Shown here piece after piece: positions 55,215 to 64,000 of a stretch of DNA of 64,000 nt. How positions within the stretch are numbered: the first letter of the stretch is position 1; each line of letters starts with the position of its first letter. The DNA is from Saccharopolyspora erythraea (GTDB taxonomy: Bacteria; Actinomycetota; Actinomycetes; Mycobacteriales; Pseudonocardiaceae): assembly GCF_018141105.1 (NCBI RefSeq), contig NZ_CP054839.1:7753411-7817410 (forward strand), read 5' to 3'. The translations under genes and the position numbers were made by a program. The notes under the pieces were generated by a model. It was not told the DNA's origin. It did not search any database and saw only the letters and a program-made list of their open reading frames with translations.

Positions 55215-55791
55215 GAGCGACAACGTTACCGGCTGCGACCGCGCGACTGGGCCAGGTGGGGCCCATGACGGATGCTTGTCACAGTCCGTACCTGCTCGTC
55301 TGCACCAGGAACACCACTGTTCACCCGGTCGGCGGCAACGCTGCGCGGAAGACGACATGGCGTGGCACGACAGCCCGGCAGACCGGCGGGCGGACCGGCG
55401 CCAACGCCCATTCGGGTGTGGCCGACACGCCGACACTCCGTACCAAACCACCCGATCGGCGTAGCGCCACAGGCCCGACGGAAGCAACAAAACAGGCGAA
55501 GCGGGCAACCAGGACGAAGGTGATGGCCCCGGAGGGCGCAACGGCCGAGGCGCGGTCGCGGCTCACGCGGACGCGACTGGTCCGCCCGAGGTGGACGCCC
55601 CGACCCGAGCGGGGCGGCACGTGGGTCAGACGCCGCGCGGAGCGCCCTCCGGGAGCCGGCCCCCGAACCGGCTTCGTCCCGGGGGCCGCCGCCGGGGCGC
55701 GGAGTCCGGGCGCGGCCGTCCGGACATGAGGCGGGACCGGCCCCAGCGCCCTGGAAACCGGTCCCGTGCCCCTGGTCCACGAGCGCGCCCG
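55215..55791. other. Intergenic region between ppx and regX3
   Basis: About 577 bases upstream of ppx with no supported gene. Open frames here are Arg/Gly-rich or lack start context. A single TTCACCC at 55319-55325 resembles one PHO-box half but is not repeated in phase. The right end contains the hairpin at 55733-55765. Confidence 0.45.
55733..55765 (-). terminator. Hairpin terminator after regX3
   Basis: GGGACCGG and CCGGTCCC pair around a 17-base loop that itself contains a CCAG-CGCC-CTGG mini-hairpin, 26 bases beyond the regX3 stop. It probably ends the senX3-regX3 transcript. Confidence 0.6.
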
Positions 55792-56472
55792 CTACACCTC
55801 GAACTTGTAGCCGAGCCCGCGCACCGTCACCAGGTAGCGGGGTTCGGCGGGGTCGGGTTCGAGCTTCGAGCGCAGCCGCTTGACGTGCACGTCGAGCGTC
55901 TTGGTGTCGCCGACGTAGTCCGCGCCCCAGACCCGGTCGATGAGCTGCCCGCGGGTCAGCACCCGGCCCACGTTGCGCAGCAGGTACTCCAGCAGGTCGA
56001 ACTCCTTGAGCGGGAGGCTGACCTCCTCGCCGGAGACCGTCACCACGTGGCGCTCCACGTCCATGCGCACCGGCCCTGCCTCCAGGACCTGCGGCAGCAT
56101 GTCCTCGGCCTCACCGCCGCGGCGCAGCACCGCGCGCACCCGCGCGATCAGCTCGCGGGCCGAGTAGGGCTTGGTGACGTAGTCGTCGGCGCCGAGCTCC
56201 AGCCCGACCACCTTGTCGATCTCGCTGTCCCGCGCGGTCACCATGATCACCGGCACCGCCGAACGCTGCCGGAGCTGCTTGCAGACGTCGGTCCCGCTCA
56301 TTCCCGGCAGCATCAGGTCGAGCAGGACGATGTCCGCGCCGTTGCGGTCGAACTCCTCCAACGCCTCTTGACCGGTCGTCGCGACCGCCGCCGTGAAGCC
56401 CTCCTTTCGAAGCAGGAAGGCAAGTGGGTCGGCGAAGGACTCCTCGTCCTCCACGATCAGCACCCTGGTCAC
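55792..56472 (-). CDS. regX3: Phosphate-responsive response regulator RegX3 (PhoP type)
   Basis: A 226-residue OmpR/PhoB-family regulator. The receiver has acidic residues EDEE, the phosphoacceptor Asp in IVLLDLMLPGMSGTDVCK, TARD and the conserved Lys in ADDYVTKPYSARELIARV. The winged-helix C-terminal half reads PLKEFDLLEYLLRNVGRVLT, RVWGADYVGDTKTLDVHVKR and TVRGLGYKFEV. The GTG start overlaps the senX3 TGA, so the pair is translationally coupled. In relatives it controls phosphate scavenging genes. Confidence 0.94.
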   Translation of the reverse strand: MTRVLIVEDEESFADPLAFLLRKEGFTAAVATTGQEALEEFDRNGADIVLLDLMLPGMSGTDVCKQLRQRSAVPVIMVTARDSEIDKVVGLELGADDYVTKPYSARELIARVRAVLRRGGEAEDMLPQVLEAGPVRMDVERHVVTVSGEEVSLPLKEFDLLEYLLRNVGRVLTRGQLIDRVWGADYVGDTKTLDVHVKRLRSKLEPDPAEPRYLVTVRGLGYKFEV

Positions 56473-57686
56473 CGGACTCCTCCCGTTTCGACGGTTTCGA
56501 CCCCGTCCGCACTCTCGGTCTTCGACCGCACGGGCGCCCGTTCCGGCTCGGGCTTGCCGCCCTCCTCACCGATGGCGTGCCTGGGCACCCGCAGCGTGAA
56601 GGTGGAGCCGGTACCGAGCCTGCTCCACAGCTTCACCTCACCGCCGTGGTTGGCGGCGACGTGTTTGACGATGGCCAGCCCGAGGCCGGTACCACCGGTG
56701 GCCCGCGACCGCGCCGGGTCGACGCGGAAGAACCGCTCGAACACCCGCTCCTGGTGCTCCGGCGCGATGCCGATGCCGCGGTCGGTGACGGCGATCTCGA
56801 CGAAGTCGCCGGAGAGCCTGCGGCTGATCGAGACCGGGCTGCCCGGCGGCGAGTAGGACACGGCGTTGTCGACGAGGTTGCTCAGCGCGGTGACCAGCAG
56901 CGTGCGGTCGCCGTCGAGCAGCAGAGCGGACGGCTCGTCCACCGCGATCTCTATCCCGGCCGACTCGGCGCCGATGCGGCAACGGCCCAGCGCCTCTTCG
57001 ACCAGGGCGTCCACCTCGAGGGTGGTGAGCTCGGGCAGCCGCTCGGCGCCCTGCAGCCGCGACAGCGCGATCAGCTCGGAGACCAGCGTGCCCAGCCGGG
57101 TCGACTCGTGCAGGATCTTGGTGGAGAAGCGGCGGACCTCGTCCGGGTCGTCGGCCGCGTCGAGCACCGCCTCGGCCAGCAGCGCGAGCGCGCCGACCGG
57201 CGTCTTGAGCTCGTGGCTGACGTTGGCGACGAAGTCGCGGCGGGTCGCCTCCAGCCGCACCGCGTCGGACTCGTCACCGGCGTCGATGACGGCGAAGCCG
57301 TCGCCGAGGGGGCGGGCGTCGCCGAGGACCGCGGCGGGGCCGCGGCCGCGCAGGACGCGGCCGAGCGGGGAGAGGTCCACCGCGGTGGGTTCGCCGGTGG
57401 CGATTGCCTGCTCGGCGGCCTTCCTGGCGCGCGGGTCGGCCTGGTTGTCGCGGATGAGCCCCAGCTCGTCGGCGCGGGGGTTGTGCAGCACCACGTCGCC
57501 GAACCTGTTGACCACGACGACCCCGTTGTTGGTCGTGTGCACCAGTCGCTGGAGGAGTTCGGCGACGGTGGGGCCCTTCGGCTGCTTTCGCTCATAACGC
57601 CGAGTCGCCCTCGCGGCCAGATAGCCACTCGCCGCGCCCACGAGCAGCACGGCGATGATCAGGGCGGTATAGCCCAATGCGGTCAC
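56469..57686 (-). CDS. senX3: Phosphate-sensing histidine kinase SenX3 (PhoR type)
   Basis: A 405-residue sensor kinase from GTG 57686. One N-terminal helix (ALGYTALIIAVLLVGAASGY) is followed by a PAS-like domain (RLVHTTNNGVVVVNRFGDVV). The phosphoacceptor is in DFVANVSHELKTPVGALALL, the N box is ALSNLVDNAVSYSPPG, and G boxes are DRGIGIAPEHQERVFERFFR and GGTGLGLAIVKHVAANHGG. The second membrane helix often drawn for SenX3 is not obvious here. A PHO-box-like array lies upstream. Confidence 0.93.
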   Translation of the reverse strand: MTALGYTALIIAVLLVGAASGYLAARATRRYERKQPKGPTVAELLQRLVHTTNNGVVVVNRFGDVVLHNPRADELGLIRDNQADPRARKAAEQAIATGEPTAVDLSPLGRVLRGRGPAAVLGDARPLGDGFAVIDAGDESDAVRLEATRRDFVANVSHELKTPVGALALLAEAVLDAADDPDEVRRFSTKILHESTRLGTLVSELIALSRLQGAERLPELTTLEVDALVEEALGRCRIGAESAGIEIAVDEPSALLLDGDRTLLVTALSNLVDNAVSYSPPGSPVSISRRLSGDFVEIAVTDRGIGIAPEHQERVFERFFRVDPARSRATGGTGLGLAIVKHVAANHGGEVKLWSRLGTGSTFTLRVPRHAIGEEGGKPEPERAPVRSKTESADGVETVETGGVR

Positions 57687-57771
57687 GCAAGCATCGTAAG
57701 CAGGCCGAGGCGGGCGGAGGCCAGTCCACATGGGCGTTCCGTGATACCCATGACACGAATCGGCCAGTTTC

Positions 57772-57815
57772 TTCACCCCCATTTCACCCTGGGGTCGGGG
57801 TCGGTTCACGTCCGT
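57772..57815. promoter_or_regulatory. PHO-box-like direct repeat array upstream of senX3-regX3
   Basis: Four 11-base units start at 57772, 57783, 57794 and 57805. Units 1, 2 and 4 begin TTCAC exactly in phase; unit 3 is degenerate (GTCGG). The 11-base period and TTCAC core are the hallmark of PhoP/RegX3-type boxes in actinobacteria. It lies about 85-130 bases upstream of senX3, suggesting autoregulation. Confidence 0.65.
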
Positions 57816-57964
57816 CACGACGAGCGGTTCCGCCGCGTTGGACGCAGAGACACGAACACCACTCGCATCATTCGTCCCGGTGTCACTTGATCCGGGTCGC
57901 GCTCTCACAGCGAAGCGCAGTGGACCGGGCGGGGCGCCTGCGCACGGCACCCCGCCCGGCGCGG

Positions 57965-58705
57965 TCAGCGGCCCTGGTTGGCGACCGCCGCGGCGGCGCT
58001 CGCCGCGGCCTCGGGGTCGAGGTAGGTGCCGCCCGGGTTGGTGGGCCTGAGGTCGTCGTCGAGGTCGTAACGCAGCGGGATGCCGGTGGGGATGTTCAGC
58101 CCCGCGATGTCGGCGTCGGAGATGCCGTCCAGGTGCTTGACCAGCGCGCGCAGCGAGTTGCCGTGCGCGGCGACCAGCACGGTGCGGCCGGCGCGCAGGT
58201 CCGGCGCGATCGCCTCCTCCCAGTACGGCAGCAGCCGGGCGACGACGTCCTTCAGGCACTCGGTGCGCGGCGCGTCGATGCCGGCGTAGCGCGCGTCGCC
58301 GTCCTGGCTGAACTCGCTGCCGGGCTCGATCTCCGGCGGCGGCGTGTCGTAGGAGCGGCGCCAGAGCATGAACTGCTCCTCGCCGTACTCCTCCAGGGTC
58401 TGCTTCTTGTTCTTGCCCTGCAGCGCGCCGTAGTGGCGCTCGTTGAGGCGCCAGTCGCGGCGGACCGGGATCCAGTGCCGGTCGGCGACGTCGAGGGCGA
58501 TGTTGGCGGTCGAGATGGCGCGGCGCAGCAGCGAGGTGTGCAGCACCTCGGGCAGCACTCCGCTCTCGCGGAGCAGCTCACCGCCGCGTCCGGCCTCGGC
58601 CTGCCCCTTCTCCGAGAGGGGCACGTCCACCCAGCCGGTGAACAGGTTCTCGGCGTTCCATGTGCTCTCACCGTGCCGCAGCAGCACCAGAGTCCCAGCA
58701 GTCAT
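57965..58705 (-). CDS. gpmA: 2,3-bisphosphoglycerate-dependent phosphoglycerate mutase
   Basis: Glycolytic mutase of 246 residues interconverting 3- and 2-phosphoglycerate. The catalytic His motif [20 protein letters not shown] is at the N-terminus, followed by [37 protein letters not shown] and the second His region [19 protein letters not shown]. The length and ERHYGALQG motif separate it from general histidine phosphatases. It is upstream of senX3-regX3, as gpm1 is in mycobacteria, but separated by a 278-base gap with its own regulatory site. Confidence 0.95.
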   Translation of the reverse strand: MTAGTLVLLRHGESTWNAENLFTGWVDVPLSEKGQAEAGRGGELLRESGVLPEVLHTSLLRRAISTANIALDVADRHWIPVRRDWRLNERHYGALQGKNKKQTLEEYGEEQFMLWRRSYDTPPPEIEPGSEFSQDGDARYAGIDAPRTECLKDVVARLLPYWEEAIAPDLRAGRTVLVAAHGNSLRALVKHLDGISDADIAGLNIPTGIPLRYDLDDDLRPTNPGGTYLDPEAAASAAAAVANQGR

Positions 58706-58790
58706 GGGCCCAGGCTATAACCAGCGGATACGGCTCCGGGCGACCCGTGACCACGCCCACCGGGGCCGGACGCCCCGGTGGGCGCGGGCG

Positions 58791-59222
58791 TCACTCGAGC
58801 GCCGCGTCGAGGGTGATCGTGGTGCCGGCCAGCGCGGCCGAGACCGGGCAGATGTCCTTGGCCTTGCGCGCGGCCTCGTCGAAGGCCGCGGCATCGGAGC
58901 TGGGGACCCTGGCGCGTACGGTCAGGGCGATACCGGTGATCGCGAAGCCGTCCCCGCGGGGGCCGAACGACACCTCGGCGCTGGTGCTGATCGACTCCGG
59001 CGGCGTGCCCGCCGCGGTGAGCAGCCCGGAGAGCTGCATCGAGTAGCACGACGAGTGCGCGGCGGCGATGAGCTCCTCGGGGCTGGTCCTGCCCTCGGGC
59101 GCCTCGGCCCGGGACGCCCAGGTGACCGGGAAGGTCCCGGCCGCGGAGGAGTCCAGCGCGACGTTGCCGGAACCGGACTTGAGGTCTCCGGTCCACTGGG
59201 TGGTGGCGTTTCGCTCGGTCAT
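58791..59222 (-). CDS. OsmC/Ohr-family peroxiredoxin
   Basis: A 143-residue hydroperoxide-reducing protein from ATG 59222 with AGGAG eight bases upstream (GTG 59228 is an alternative). The two redox Cys are in AAAHSSCYSMQLSGLL and KAKDICPVSAALAG, and the Glu/Arg region SPEELIAAAHS is conserved. The N-terminus NATTQWTGDLKSGSGNVALD fits the OsmC rather than Ohr branch. It lies upstream of gpmA with 85 bases between them. Confidence 0.9.
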   Translation of the reverse strand: MTERNATTQWTGDLKSGSGNVALDSSAAGTFPVTWASRAEAPEGRTSPEELIAAAHSSCYSMQLSGLLTAAGTPPESISTSAEVSFGPRGDGFAITGIALTVRARVPSSDAAAFDEAARKAKDICPVSAALAGTTITLDAALE

Positions 59223-59751
59223 CTTCACGCTCCTCGGCGGGTTCGCTCATCGGTGGACGCGCGGGCCCGCACGGACCCTCCGGCCACGGTCCCGCAGCGC
59301 GCGGCAGGCCGCAGCTTTGGTTGTGGCCGTCACGGGACGGTTATCCGATCACCGCACCTCCGTAACTCGAAAGTGGTGCAGCTCACTCACTTTCGCAAAC
59401 CGACAGCCTCTCGATTCCGGTGCGTTACTTTCAGAGACCAACTTCACCCTAATGGAGTAAAGCGACGGCCTTGTGACCAGTGCGCGACTCTGCGAAGTTG
59501 TCATCGCTCTCATTGATCGGCTCCCACGCACTCCCCGATTCGATGAGAGCAAAGAGCGCGGTTCGCTTTCCCCCAATCTGGACCGCGCCCCGCCGGGCCG
59601 CGGGTGCCCCCCGCCCATCGGCCCGACAGGCGGGACCCCTACGCGGGGCGGTTCGAGCTCGCGACTCCCCCTCTCTCCCGAACCGCCCCGCGCGTCCCAC
59701 CCCCGGACGCCATCTCCGCTCACCGAGGACCCCTCGGCCCGACGCCGCGCG
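59223..59751. other. Intergenic region, partly A+T-richer than surroundings
   Basis: About 530 bases between the osmC and DUF4349 genes, both on the minus strand. Bases 59340-59580 are clearly less G+C-rich than average and probably hold the osmC promoter and upstream sequences. Short open frames exist on both strands but none has a ribosome binding site and family match together. No hairpin stands out. Confidence 0.45.
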
Positions 59752-60612
59752 TCAGAGTTCCGAGCGCCTCAAGAGCCGCCTGCGCCGCAGCAGCAGCCAT
59801 CCCCCGCCCCCGGCGGCCGGGACCGCGAGCACCACCGCGAACGGCAGGACGGCGCCGAGCGCCGTGAGCGCGAACGCTCCGACGGCCGTGAGCGCGTTCC
59901 ACCCGCCTGCCAGCCCGGACAGGAAACCCGTGTCGTCGTCATCGCCCGCGACCGACGGCGGCGCCGAGATCCGGACGTCGAGGGTGGCCAGATCGACCTG
60001 CCCGGACAGCGCGGCGTCGCGCCGCAGCAGGGCGTCGAGCTCGGACTCGCGGCTGCTCAGCTCGCTCTCGATCCGCACGATGTCGGCCACGCTGGTGGCC
60101 CGTTCCATGAGCGCGCGCAGGCGCTGCACGCTCGCGCGCTGGGACTCGATCCGGCTCCTGGTGTCGACGATCTGGTCGGTGACGTCCTCGGCGCGCTGGC
60201 TCCGCGTCGTGACCTCGCCCAGACCGGCGATCTCGTCGAGCAGCCGGTCGAGGCGTTCCGACGGCACCCTGAGCACCAGGTCGGTGCCACCGCGGTAGCT
60301 GTCCTCCTGGGCCAGGTGGCCTCCGGCGGCTTCGGCCAACCCGCGCACGCGGGCGGCCGCGCCCGTCACGTCGGCGGCTTCCAAGCCCAGATCGGCGGTC
60401 CGGACGACCTGCCGCTCCGGCACCGCCGGATTCTGCTGCTGTTCGGCGTGCAGCCCCTTCGAGTCGGACTCGGCCGCCCGGTCCGGAGCGATCGCCGGTT
60501 GCCCTGCCTGCGAAGACACGTCCTGTCCGGCCGAACACCCGGCCGCCAGCACCCCCACCAGCAACGCGACGGCCGGTCGCCGTAATCGCCACGTGCCCCT
60601 GCGTTCGCGCAT
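59752..60612 (-). CDS. DUF4349 lipoprotein
   Basis: A 286-residue predicted lipoprotein from ATG 60612 with GAGGAG upstream. The lipobox is in AVALLVGVLAAGCSAG. The DUF4349 region reads VVRTADLGLEAADVTGAAAR, DLVLRVPSERLDRLLDEIAG and SQRAEDVTDQIVDTRSRIES, with a coiled coil near residues 150-200 and a C-terminal membrane helix before RRRRLLRRSEL. Lipid anchor plus C-terminal helix with coiled coil is the usual layout. Function unknown; an envelope role is likely. Confidence 0.82.
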   Translation of the reverse strand: MRERRGTWRLRRPAVALLVGVLAAGCSAGQDVSSQAGQPAIAPDRAAESDSKGLHAEQQQNPAVPERQVVRTADLGLEAADVTGAAARVRGLAEAAGGHLAQEDSYRGGTDLVLRVPSERLDRLLDEIAGLGEVTTRSQRAEDVTDQIVDTRSRIESQRASVQRLRALMERATSVADIVRIESELSSRESELDALLRRDAALSGQVDLATLDVRISAPPSVAGDDDDTGFLSGLAGGWNALTAVGAFALTALGAVLPFAVVLAVPAAGGGGWLLLRRRRLLRRSEL

Positions 60613-60727
60613 TCCACTCTCCTCGGTCTGCGTCCGCGTCGCGGACAACCGGAGGACGAGCGGAGGTGATCACGGCGTTGCAGGGAGCCCCGCCGCCTGT
60701 GGGCGCTTCGCCGCGCGTCGCGGGCGC

Positions 60728-61225
60728 TCAGCCCGACATCGGCCGGTCGCGCTCGATCAGCTGCTGGAACGGGCGCAGGTTGGCCAGCGACTCGCCGCGG
60801 GAGGTGCGCCAGTCCCACTCCCGCCGGATCGCGGTGGCGAAGCCGATCTCCAGCAGCGTGTTGAAGTCGCCGTCGGCGGCCTCCAGCACTTGGCCGAGGA
60901 TGCGGTCCAGCTCGTCGGCGGTCACCGCGTGCAGGCCGATGCGCCCGACGAGGTAGATGTCGCCGGAGGAGTCGATCGTGTAGTGCACCCCGTAGAGCCG
61001 GGCGTTGCGGCGCAGCAGGTAGCGGTAGACGTCCTCGTGGGCCTCGTCCGGCTGCCTGCACACGAACGCCTCGACCACCAGCGCGTGCTCGGCGACCAGC
61101 AGCCAGCAGTTCGTCTGCAGCTTCTTGGTGCCGGGCAGCGTGACGAAGAAGCGCCCGTCGTCGCGGTGCTGGTACTCCAGCCCGATCTCGTCCAGGGTTG
61201 AGCTGATGACCTCGTCGAGGCTCAC
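60728..61225 (-). CDS. YbjN-domain protein
   Basis: A 165-residue protein from GTG 61225, overlapping the mshA TGA. It has the YbjN/type III chaperone-like fold: [60 protein letters not shown] and [20 protein letters not shown]. It is the Rv0487-type gene conserved next to mshA. Coupling to mshA suggests a link to mycothiol synthesis, though none is proven. Confidence 0.85.
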   Translation of the reverse strand: MSLDEVISSTLDEIGLEYQHRDDGRFFVTLPGTKKLQTNCWLLVAEHALVVEAFVCRQPDEAHEDVYRYLLRRNARLYGVHYTIDSSGDIYLVGRIGLHAVTADELDRILGQVLEAADGDFNTLLEIGFATAIRREWDWRTSRGESLANLRPFQQLIERDRPMSG

Positions 61226-62523
61226 GCGGTGACCTCCCGGATCCGCAGTCGTGCGTCGAATGTCGTCCTGGCCCGCGCGTAGGTGTCCAGCAGCGACTCG
61301 GTGGTGCTCTCCCAGGAGAACCCCGCCGCGTGGCCGACGGTCCCCGCCGCGAGCCGGGCACGGCGTCCCGGGCTCAGCACCACCGACGCCAGCGCGTCGG
61401 CCCAGCGCTGCGTCTCGTGCCCGTCCACCAGCAGACCCGAGACGCCGTCGGCGACGGCGACCGGCAGGCCGCCGACCGCCGCCGCGACCACCGGGGTACC
61501 GCACGCCTGCGCTTCCAATGCCACCAGGCCGAAGGACTCGCTGTAGCTGGGGACGGCGACGACGTCGCACGCCCGGTACACCGACGCCAGCGCGTCGCCG
61601 CGCTGCGGCGGCAGGAACCGGACGACGTCGGCGATGCCGAGCGACTGCGCCAGCTCGTGCAGGGCGCGCGGGCGCTCCAGACCGCTGCCCGACGGGCCGC
61701 CGACGACCAGCACCACCAGCCGCTCCCGCAGCCCGGGGTGCCTTCCGAGCAGCGCCGCGGTGGCCTTGAGGAGCACGTCGGGCGCCTTCAGCGGCTGGAT
61801 GCGGCCCACGAAGCCGAGCACGACCGCATCCGCCGGTAATCCGAACTCCGCCCGCGCGGCCGACCGGTCGCCGGGGGTGAACCGCTCCAGGTCGACACCG
61901 GGCGGGATGGTCGCGACCGCGTCGGGGTCGGCGTCGTAGCGCTCGATCAGGTCGGCGGCCTCGAACTCGGTGTTGGCCACGAGCCGGTCGGCGCCGGCCA
62001 CGACCTGCTCCTCGCCCATCACGCGCACCATCGGCTCCGGCGTGTCGCCTTCGGCGAGGGCGGCGTTCTTGACCTTGGCCAGCGTGTGCGCGGTGTGCAC
62101 CAGCGGCACGCCCCAGCGCTGCCGGGCCAGCCAGCCGACCTGCCCGGACAGCCAGTAGTGCGAGTGCACGACGTCGTAGTAGCCGGGGTCGTGGCGCGCC
62201 TCGACCCGCAGCGCGCCTGCGGCGAAGGCGCAGATCTGCGACGGAAGGTCGTTCTTGTCCAGGCCCTCGAAGGGGCCCGCCAGCAGGCTGCGCACCGTCA
62301 CGCCCGGCGCGAGCTGCGCGACCGGCGGGATGTCGGAGGAGGTGGCGCGGGTGAAGATCTCGACCTCGGTGCCCAGCTCGGCCAGCTTCGCCGAGGTCCT
62401 GGCGATGTAGACGTTCATCCCTCCCGCGTCGCCGGTGCCCGGCTGCTCGAGCGGCGAGGTGTGCAGCGAGAGCACCGCGGCCCGGCGCGGCCAGGTGCGC
62501 GAAAGATCAGTGGTGGCGGTCAT
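61222..62523 (-). CDS. mshA: D-inositol-3-phosphate glycosyltransferase MshA
   Basis: GT4 enzyme transferring GlcNAc from UDP-GlcNAc to inositol-3-phosphate, the first committed step of mycothiol synthesis. It has 433 residues from ATG 62523. The N-terminal domain reads [20 protein letters not shown] and [20 protein letters not shown]. The C-terminal domain has [20 protein letters not shown] and the E-x7-E motif [20 protein letters not shown]. The open frame extends to 62808, but that region is Arg/Pro-rich. It is consistent with an actinobacterium using mycothiol. Confidence 0.95.
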   Translation of the reverse strand: MTATTDLSRTWPRRAAVLSLHTSPLEQPGTGDAGGMNVYIARTSAKLAELGTEVEIFTRATSSDIPPVAQLAPGVTVRSLLAGPFEGLDKNDLPSQICAFAAGALRVEARHDPGYYDVVHSHYWLSGQVGWLARQRWGVPLVHTAHTLAKVKNAALAEGDTPEPMVRVMGEEQVVAGADRLVANTEFEAADLIERYDADPDAVATIPPGVDLERFTPGDRSAARAEFGLPADAVVLGFVGRIQPLKAPDVLLKATAALLGRHPGLRERLVVLVVGGPSGSGLERPRALHELAQSLGIADVVRFLPPQRGDALASVYRACDVVAVPSYSESFGLVALEAQACGTPVVAAAVGGLPVAVADGVSGLLVDGHETQRWADALASVVLSPGRRARLAAGTVGHAAGFSWESTTESLLDTYARARTTFDARLRIREVTA

Positions 62524-62749
62524 CTGCTGTCCATCGAGGCCTTTCGCCGGCGGCCCGAGCCTTTCGAGCGCCCTCCACCCCGACATTTTCGACCGCGGAA
62601 ACATTCCCGTAGCGTCCGGCCGAACCGGGGCCCGCGACGACGCTACCGCTCCGGCGGTGCCATAACCCCTGTTCCGGCGCCGCCGGGTGGCGCTGTTCAC
62701 ATTCGGCGGCTGGACGCGCGGTGTTCGGCTCCCGGTTACCGGACGGCGC

Positions 62750-62935
62750 CGCGCCGGCCACGGCCTCCAGGACCGCCGACAGCTCGGTGACCAGCGTGTT
62801 CCGCACACCGAAGCGGCCGGCCATCGCTCGCCCCACCCAGGTCGGCCCCTTGACCAGGGAGAACACCACCTTCGAACGCGAGACCCCGGGAACGACGAAC
62901 GGCCTGCCCATCCGGAGGTTCCGGACGAACAGGCC
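62750..62935 (-). pseudogene. Possible C-terminal remnant of a short-chain dehydrogenase
   Basis: Within the 433-base gap between mshA and the transpeptidase gene, one minus-strand frame reads [20 protein letters not shown] followed by [17 protein letters not shown]. The G-R-x-V-V-P-G then K pattern resembles the C-terminal end of SDR proteins. In M. tuberculosis an SDR gene (Rv0484c) is recalled at this very position between lprQ and mshA. No Rossmann or catalytic part remains here. It could instead be a short unrelated gene starting at ATG 62911. Confidence 0.35.
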
Positions 62936-62956
62936 GTTCGGCGGTCGTTCAGCGCG

Positions 62957-64000
62957 TCACAGCGCGGACTTCTGCTTCCACTGGTCCCAGCTCAGCAGCC
63001 AGTCGAACACGTCGTAGTGCGGCGGCATGCCCGCGTTGGAGCCGGTCACCACCACCGGGTCGCCGAGCAGCGCGCTGTCGAAGTAGGACTTCGCGTCGGC
63101 CTCGCTGAGGTTGACGCAGCCGTGCGAGTTGTTCACCTTGCCCAGCGCGGCCCGGTTCTCCTCGTTCTCGTGGATGAACTCGCCGTGGTTGGAGATCCGA
63201 AGGGCCCACTTCTTCTCCACGTCGGTGTAGCCGTAGCGCGGGTTGTTCATGATCTCGACGGGCTTCTTCTCCATCACGACGTAGGTGCCGTTCGGCGTGT
63301 TCAGGTTCGGGTCCGCCGACTTGCCGTAGCTCGCCGGGTAGCTGGCGACCTGCTTGCCGTCGCGCTCGACGACCATCATGTGGGTGTTGACGTCGGCCTT
63401 GACGATCTGCGCGCGGCCGATGGTGAACTCCGTACTCAGGTCGGCCACGCCGTGGCGGCCCTTGCCGTAGTTCACGCCGTAGAGCTTGGCCTCGACCGAC
63501 ACCTTGGTGTGCGCGGGCCAGAACTCCTTGGGCCGCCAGTCGACCTGGGTGTCCGACAACCACGCCCACGAGCCCTCGACCGGCACCGAGGTGCGCACCG
63601 ACAGCGCCCGCTGCGCGGCGGCCTTGTCCTGCACCGGCTCGGCGAACTTGATGCTGATCGGCATCCCGATGCCGACCTCGGCGTGGTCGGTGGGGTTGAT
63701 CGTGGCGCGCACGGTCTTGGCCGGCTTCAGCGTCGTGAACTCGCCCTCGACCGGCACCGTCCGGCCGTCGGAGCCGGTGGCCTTGCCCGACCAGGTGTAG
63801 GTCTTGCCGAAGCCCAGCGCCTCGGTCGCCTTCCAGCTCCGGCCGTCCTGGGCCAGCTCGCCCGCGACCTGCTTGCCGTCGGAGTTGGTCAGGGTGACCT
63901 CGTCGAGCCTGCCGCCCTCGACACCCGCCTTGATCGGCGCGGCCGGGTTGACGTCGACCGCACCGGCACCCGGCTCGATCGAGACCTTGGCGACCGGAGC
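62957..64000 (-). CDS. L,D-transpeptidase (LprQ/LdtMt5-like; N-terminus outside window)
   Basis: The frame is open to the window edge, so only the C-terminal 347 residues are seen. Two Ig-like domains come first ([20 protein letters not shown], and [20 protein letters not shown]), then the YkuD catalytic domain with [16 protein letters not shown] and the active-site [18 protein letters not shown]. The C-terminal extension ends [15 protein letters not shown]. It makes 3-3 cross-links in peptidoglycan. Domain order and position near mshA match LprQ, so an N-terminal lipoprotein signal is expected outside the window. Confidence 0.93.
   Translation of the reverse strand, partial: APVAKVSIEPGAGAVDVNPAAPIKAGVEGGRLDEVTLTNSDGKQVAGELAQDGRSWKATEALGFGKTYTWSGKATGSDGRTVPVEGEFTTLKPAKTVRATINPTDHAEVGIGMPISIKFAEPVQDKAAAQRALSVRTSVPVEGSWAWLSDTQVDWRPKEFWPAHTKVSVEAKLYGVNYGKGRHGVADLSTEFTIGRAQIVKADVNTHMMVVERDGKQVASYPASYGKSADPNLNTPNGTYVVMEKKPVEIMNNPRYGYTDVEKKWALRISNHGEFIHENEENRAALGKVNNSHGCVNLSEADAKSYFDSALLGDPVVVTGSNAGMPPHYDVFDWLLSWDQWKQKSAL

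Noticed and set aside
55256-55729. 157-codon plus-strand frame upstream of ppx
   Set aside because: Thr/Arg/Gly-rich, no ribosome binding site or recognisable domain, and overlaps likely promoter sequence.
59340-59516. Small plus-strand gene ending PNGVKRRPCDQ and beyond
   Set aside because: The frame lacks a ribosome binding site and family match, and lies in an A+T-richer stretch better explained as promoter sequence.
62507-62911. 134-codon minus-strand frame as a complete gene between the transpeptidase and mshA
   Set aside because: Only the first 50-60 residues look protein-like; the rest is Arg/Ala-rich and runs into mshA in another frame. It is kept only as a possible SDR remnant.

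Overview
The window is about 72 percent G+C, has frequent GTG and TTG starts, and reads as the chromosomal core of a filamentous actinobacterium. The BldC and BldN-type regulators, DUF3558 and DUF4229 proteins, mycothiol synthesis (MshA), menaquinone synthesis and the rex-hemACD arrangement suggest Pseudonocardiales, most likely a Saccharopolyspora-like organism. That is inference from gene content. Gene order also parallels, from memory, the Mycobacterium tuberculosis block from lprQ (Rv0483) through mshA, gpm1, senX3-regX3, ppx, proC, galE2, hemACDB, hemL, ccsA and menA/E/B/D. Most of the window is therefore conserved housekeeping DNA with small accessory insertions.

Layout, left to right. 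1-8.6 kb: menaquinone genes (isochorismate synthase, menD, menB, menE, menA), interrupted by a secreted M1 peptidase and a frameshifted Uma2 nuclease gene. 8.6-14 kb: a Cys-rich pentapeptide protein, then a minus-strand run with two type VII secretion-like small proteins, a DUF3558 lipoprotein, a Cds1-like PLP enzyme and a DUF4229 protein. 14-17.3 kb: bldC, a small membrane protein, and a divergent EamA transporter/MocR regulator pair sharing an inverted-repeat operator. 17.3-25.5 kb: a MinD-like ATPase with decapeptide repeats, then ccsB-resB-ccdA-resA for cytochrome c maturation, a histidine phosphatase and hemL. 25.5-30.6 kb: an Abi_2/HEPN gene with a probable structured RNA upstream, DUF3093, a run of related small membrane proteins, and hemB. 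30.6-31.6 kb: a 1-kb non-coding block of long hairpins and a 68-bp tandem repeat. 31.6-36.7 kb: rex-hemA-hemC-cobA/hemD with a Rex operator and promoter. 37-41 kb: glutaredoxin-like protein, acyl-CoA ligase, BldN-type sigma factor, HAD phosphatase. 41.5-50.9 kb: SMI1/KNR4-like protein, an unusual ClpC-like ATPase, acyltransferase, SDR protein, a 33-residue ribosomal-type protein, an excisionase-type HTH protein, proC and a fatty acyl-CoA ligase. 51-64 kb: thioesterase, sugar isomerase, Pro-rich membrane protein, ppx, regX3-senX3, gpmA, OsmC, DUF4349 lipoprotein, YbjN protein, mshA and a truncated L,D-transpeptidase.

Functionally the genes converge on respiration and redox: menaquinone, heme and cytochrome c assembly, with Rex as the NADH/NAD sensor and mycothiol as the thiol buffer. 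Phosphate sensing (SenX3-RegX3, with a PHO-box-like array) and polyphosphate turnover (Ppx) lie close together.

The least ordinary items are: the Abi_2/HEPN gene with a candidate pseudoknotted RNA at 26.6 kb; the hairpin and minisatellite block upstream of hemB; the orphan type VII-like cassette at 10-12.5 kb; the four-gene array of related membrane proteins at 27-29.6 kb; and a ClpC-like ATPase that appears to lack the ClpP-docking loop. No CRISPR array, insertion sequence, prophage, tRNA or rRNA gene was recognised.
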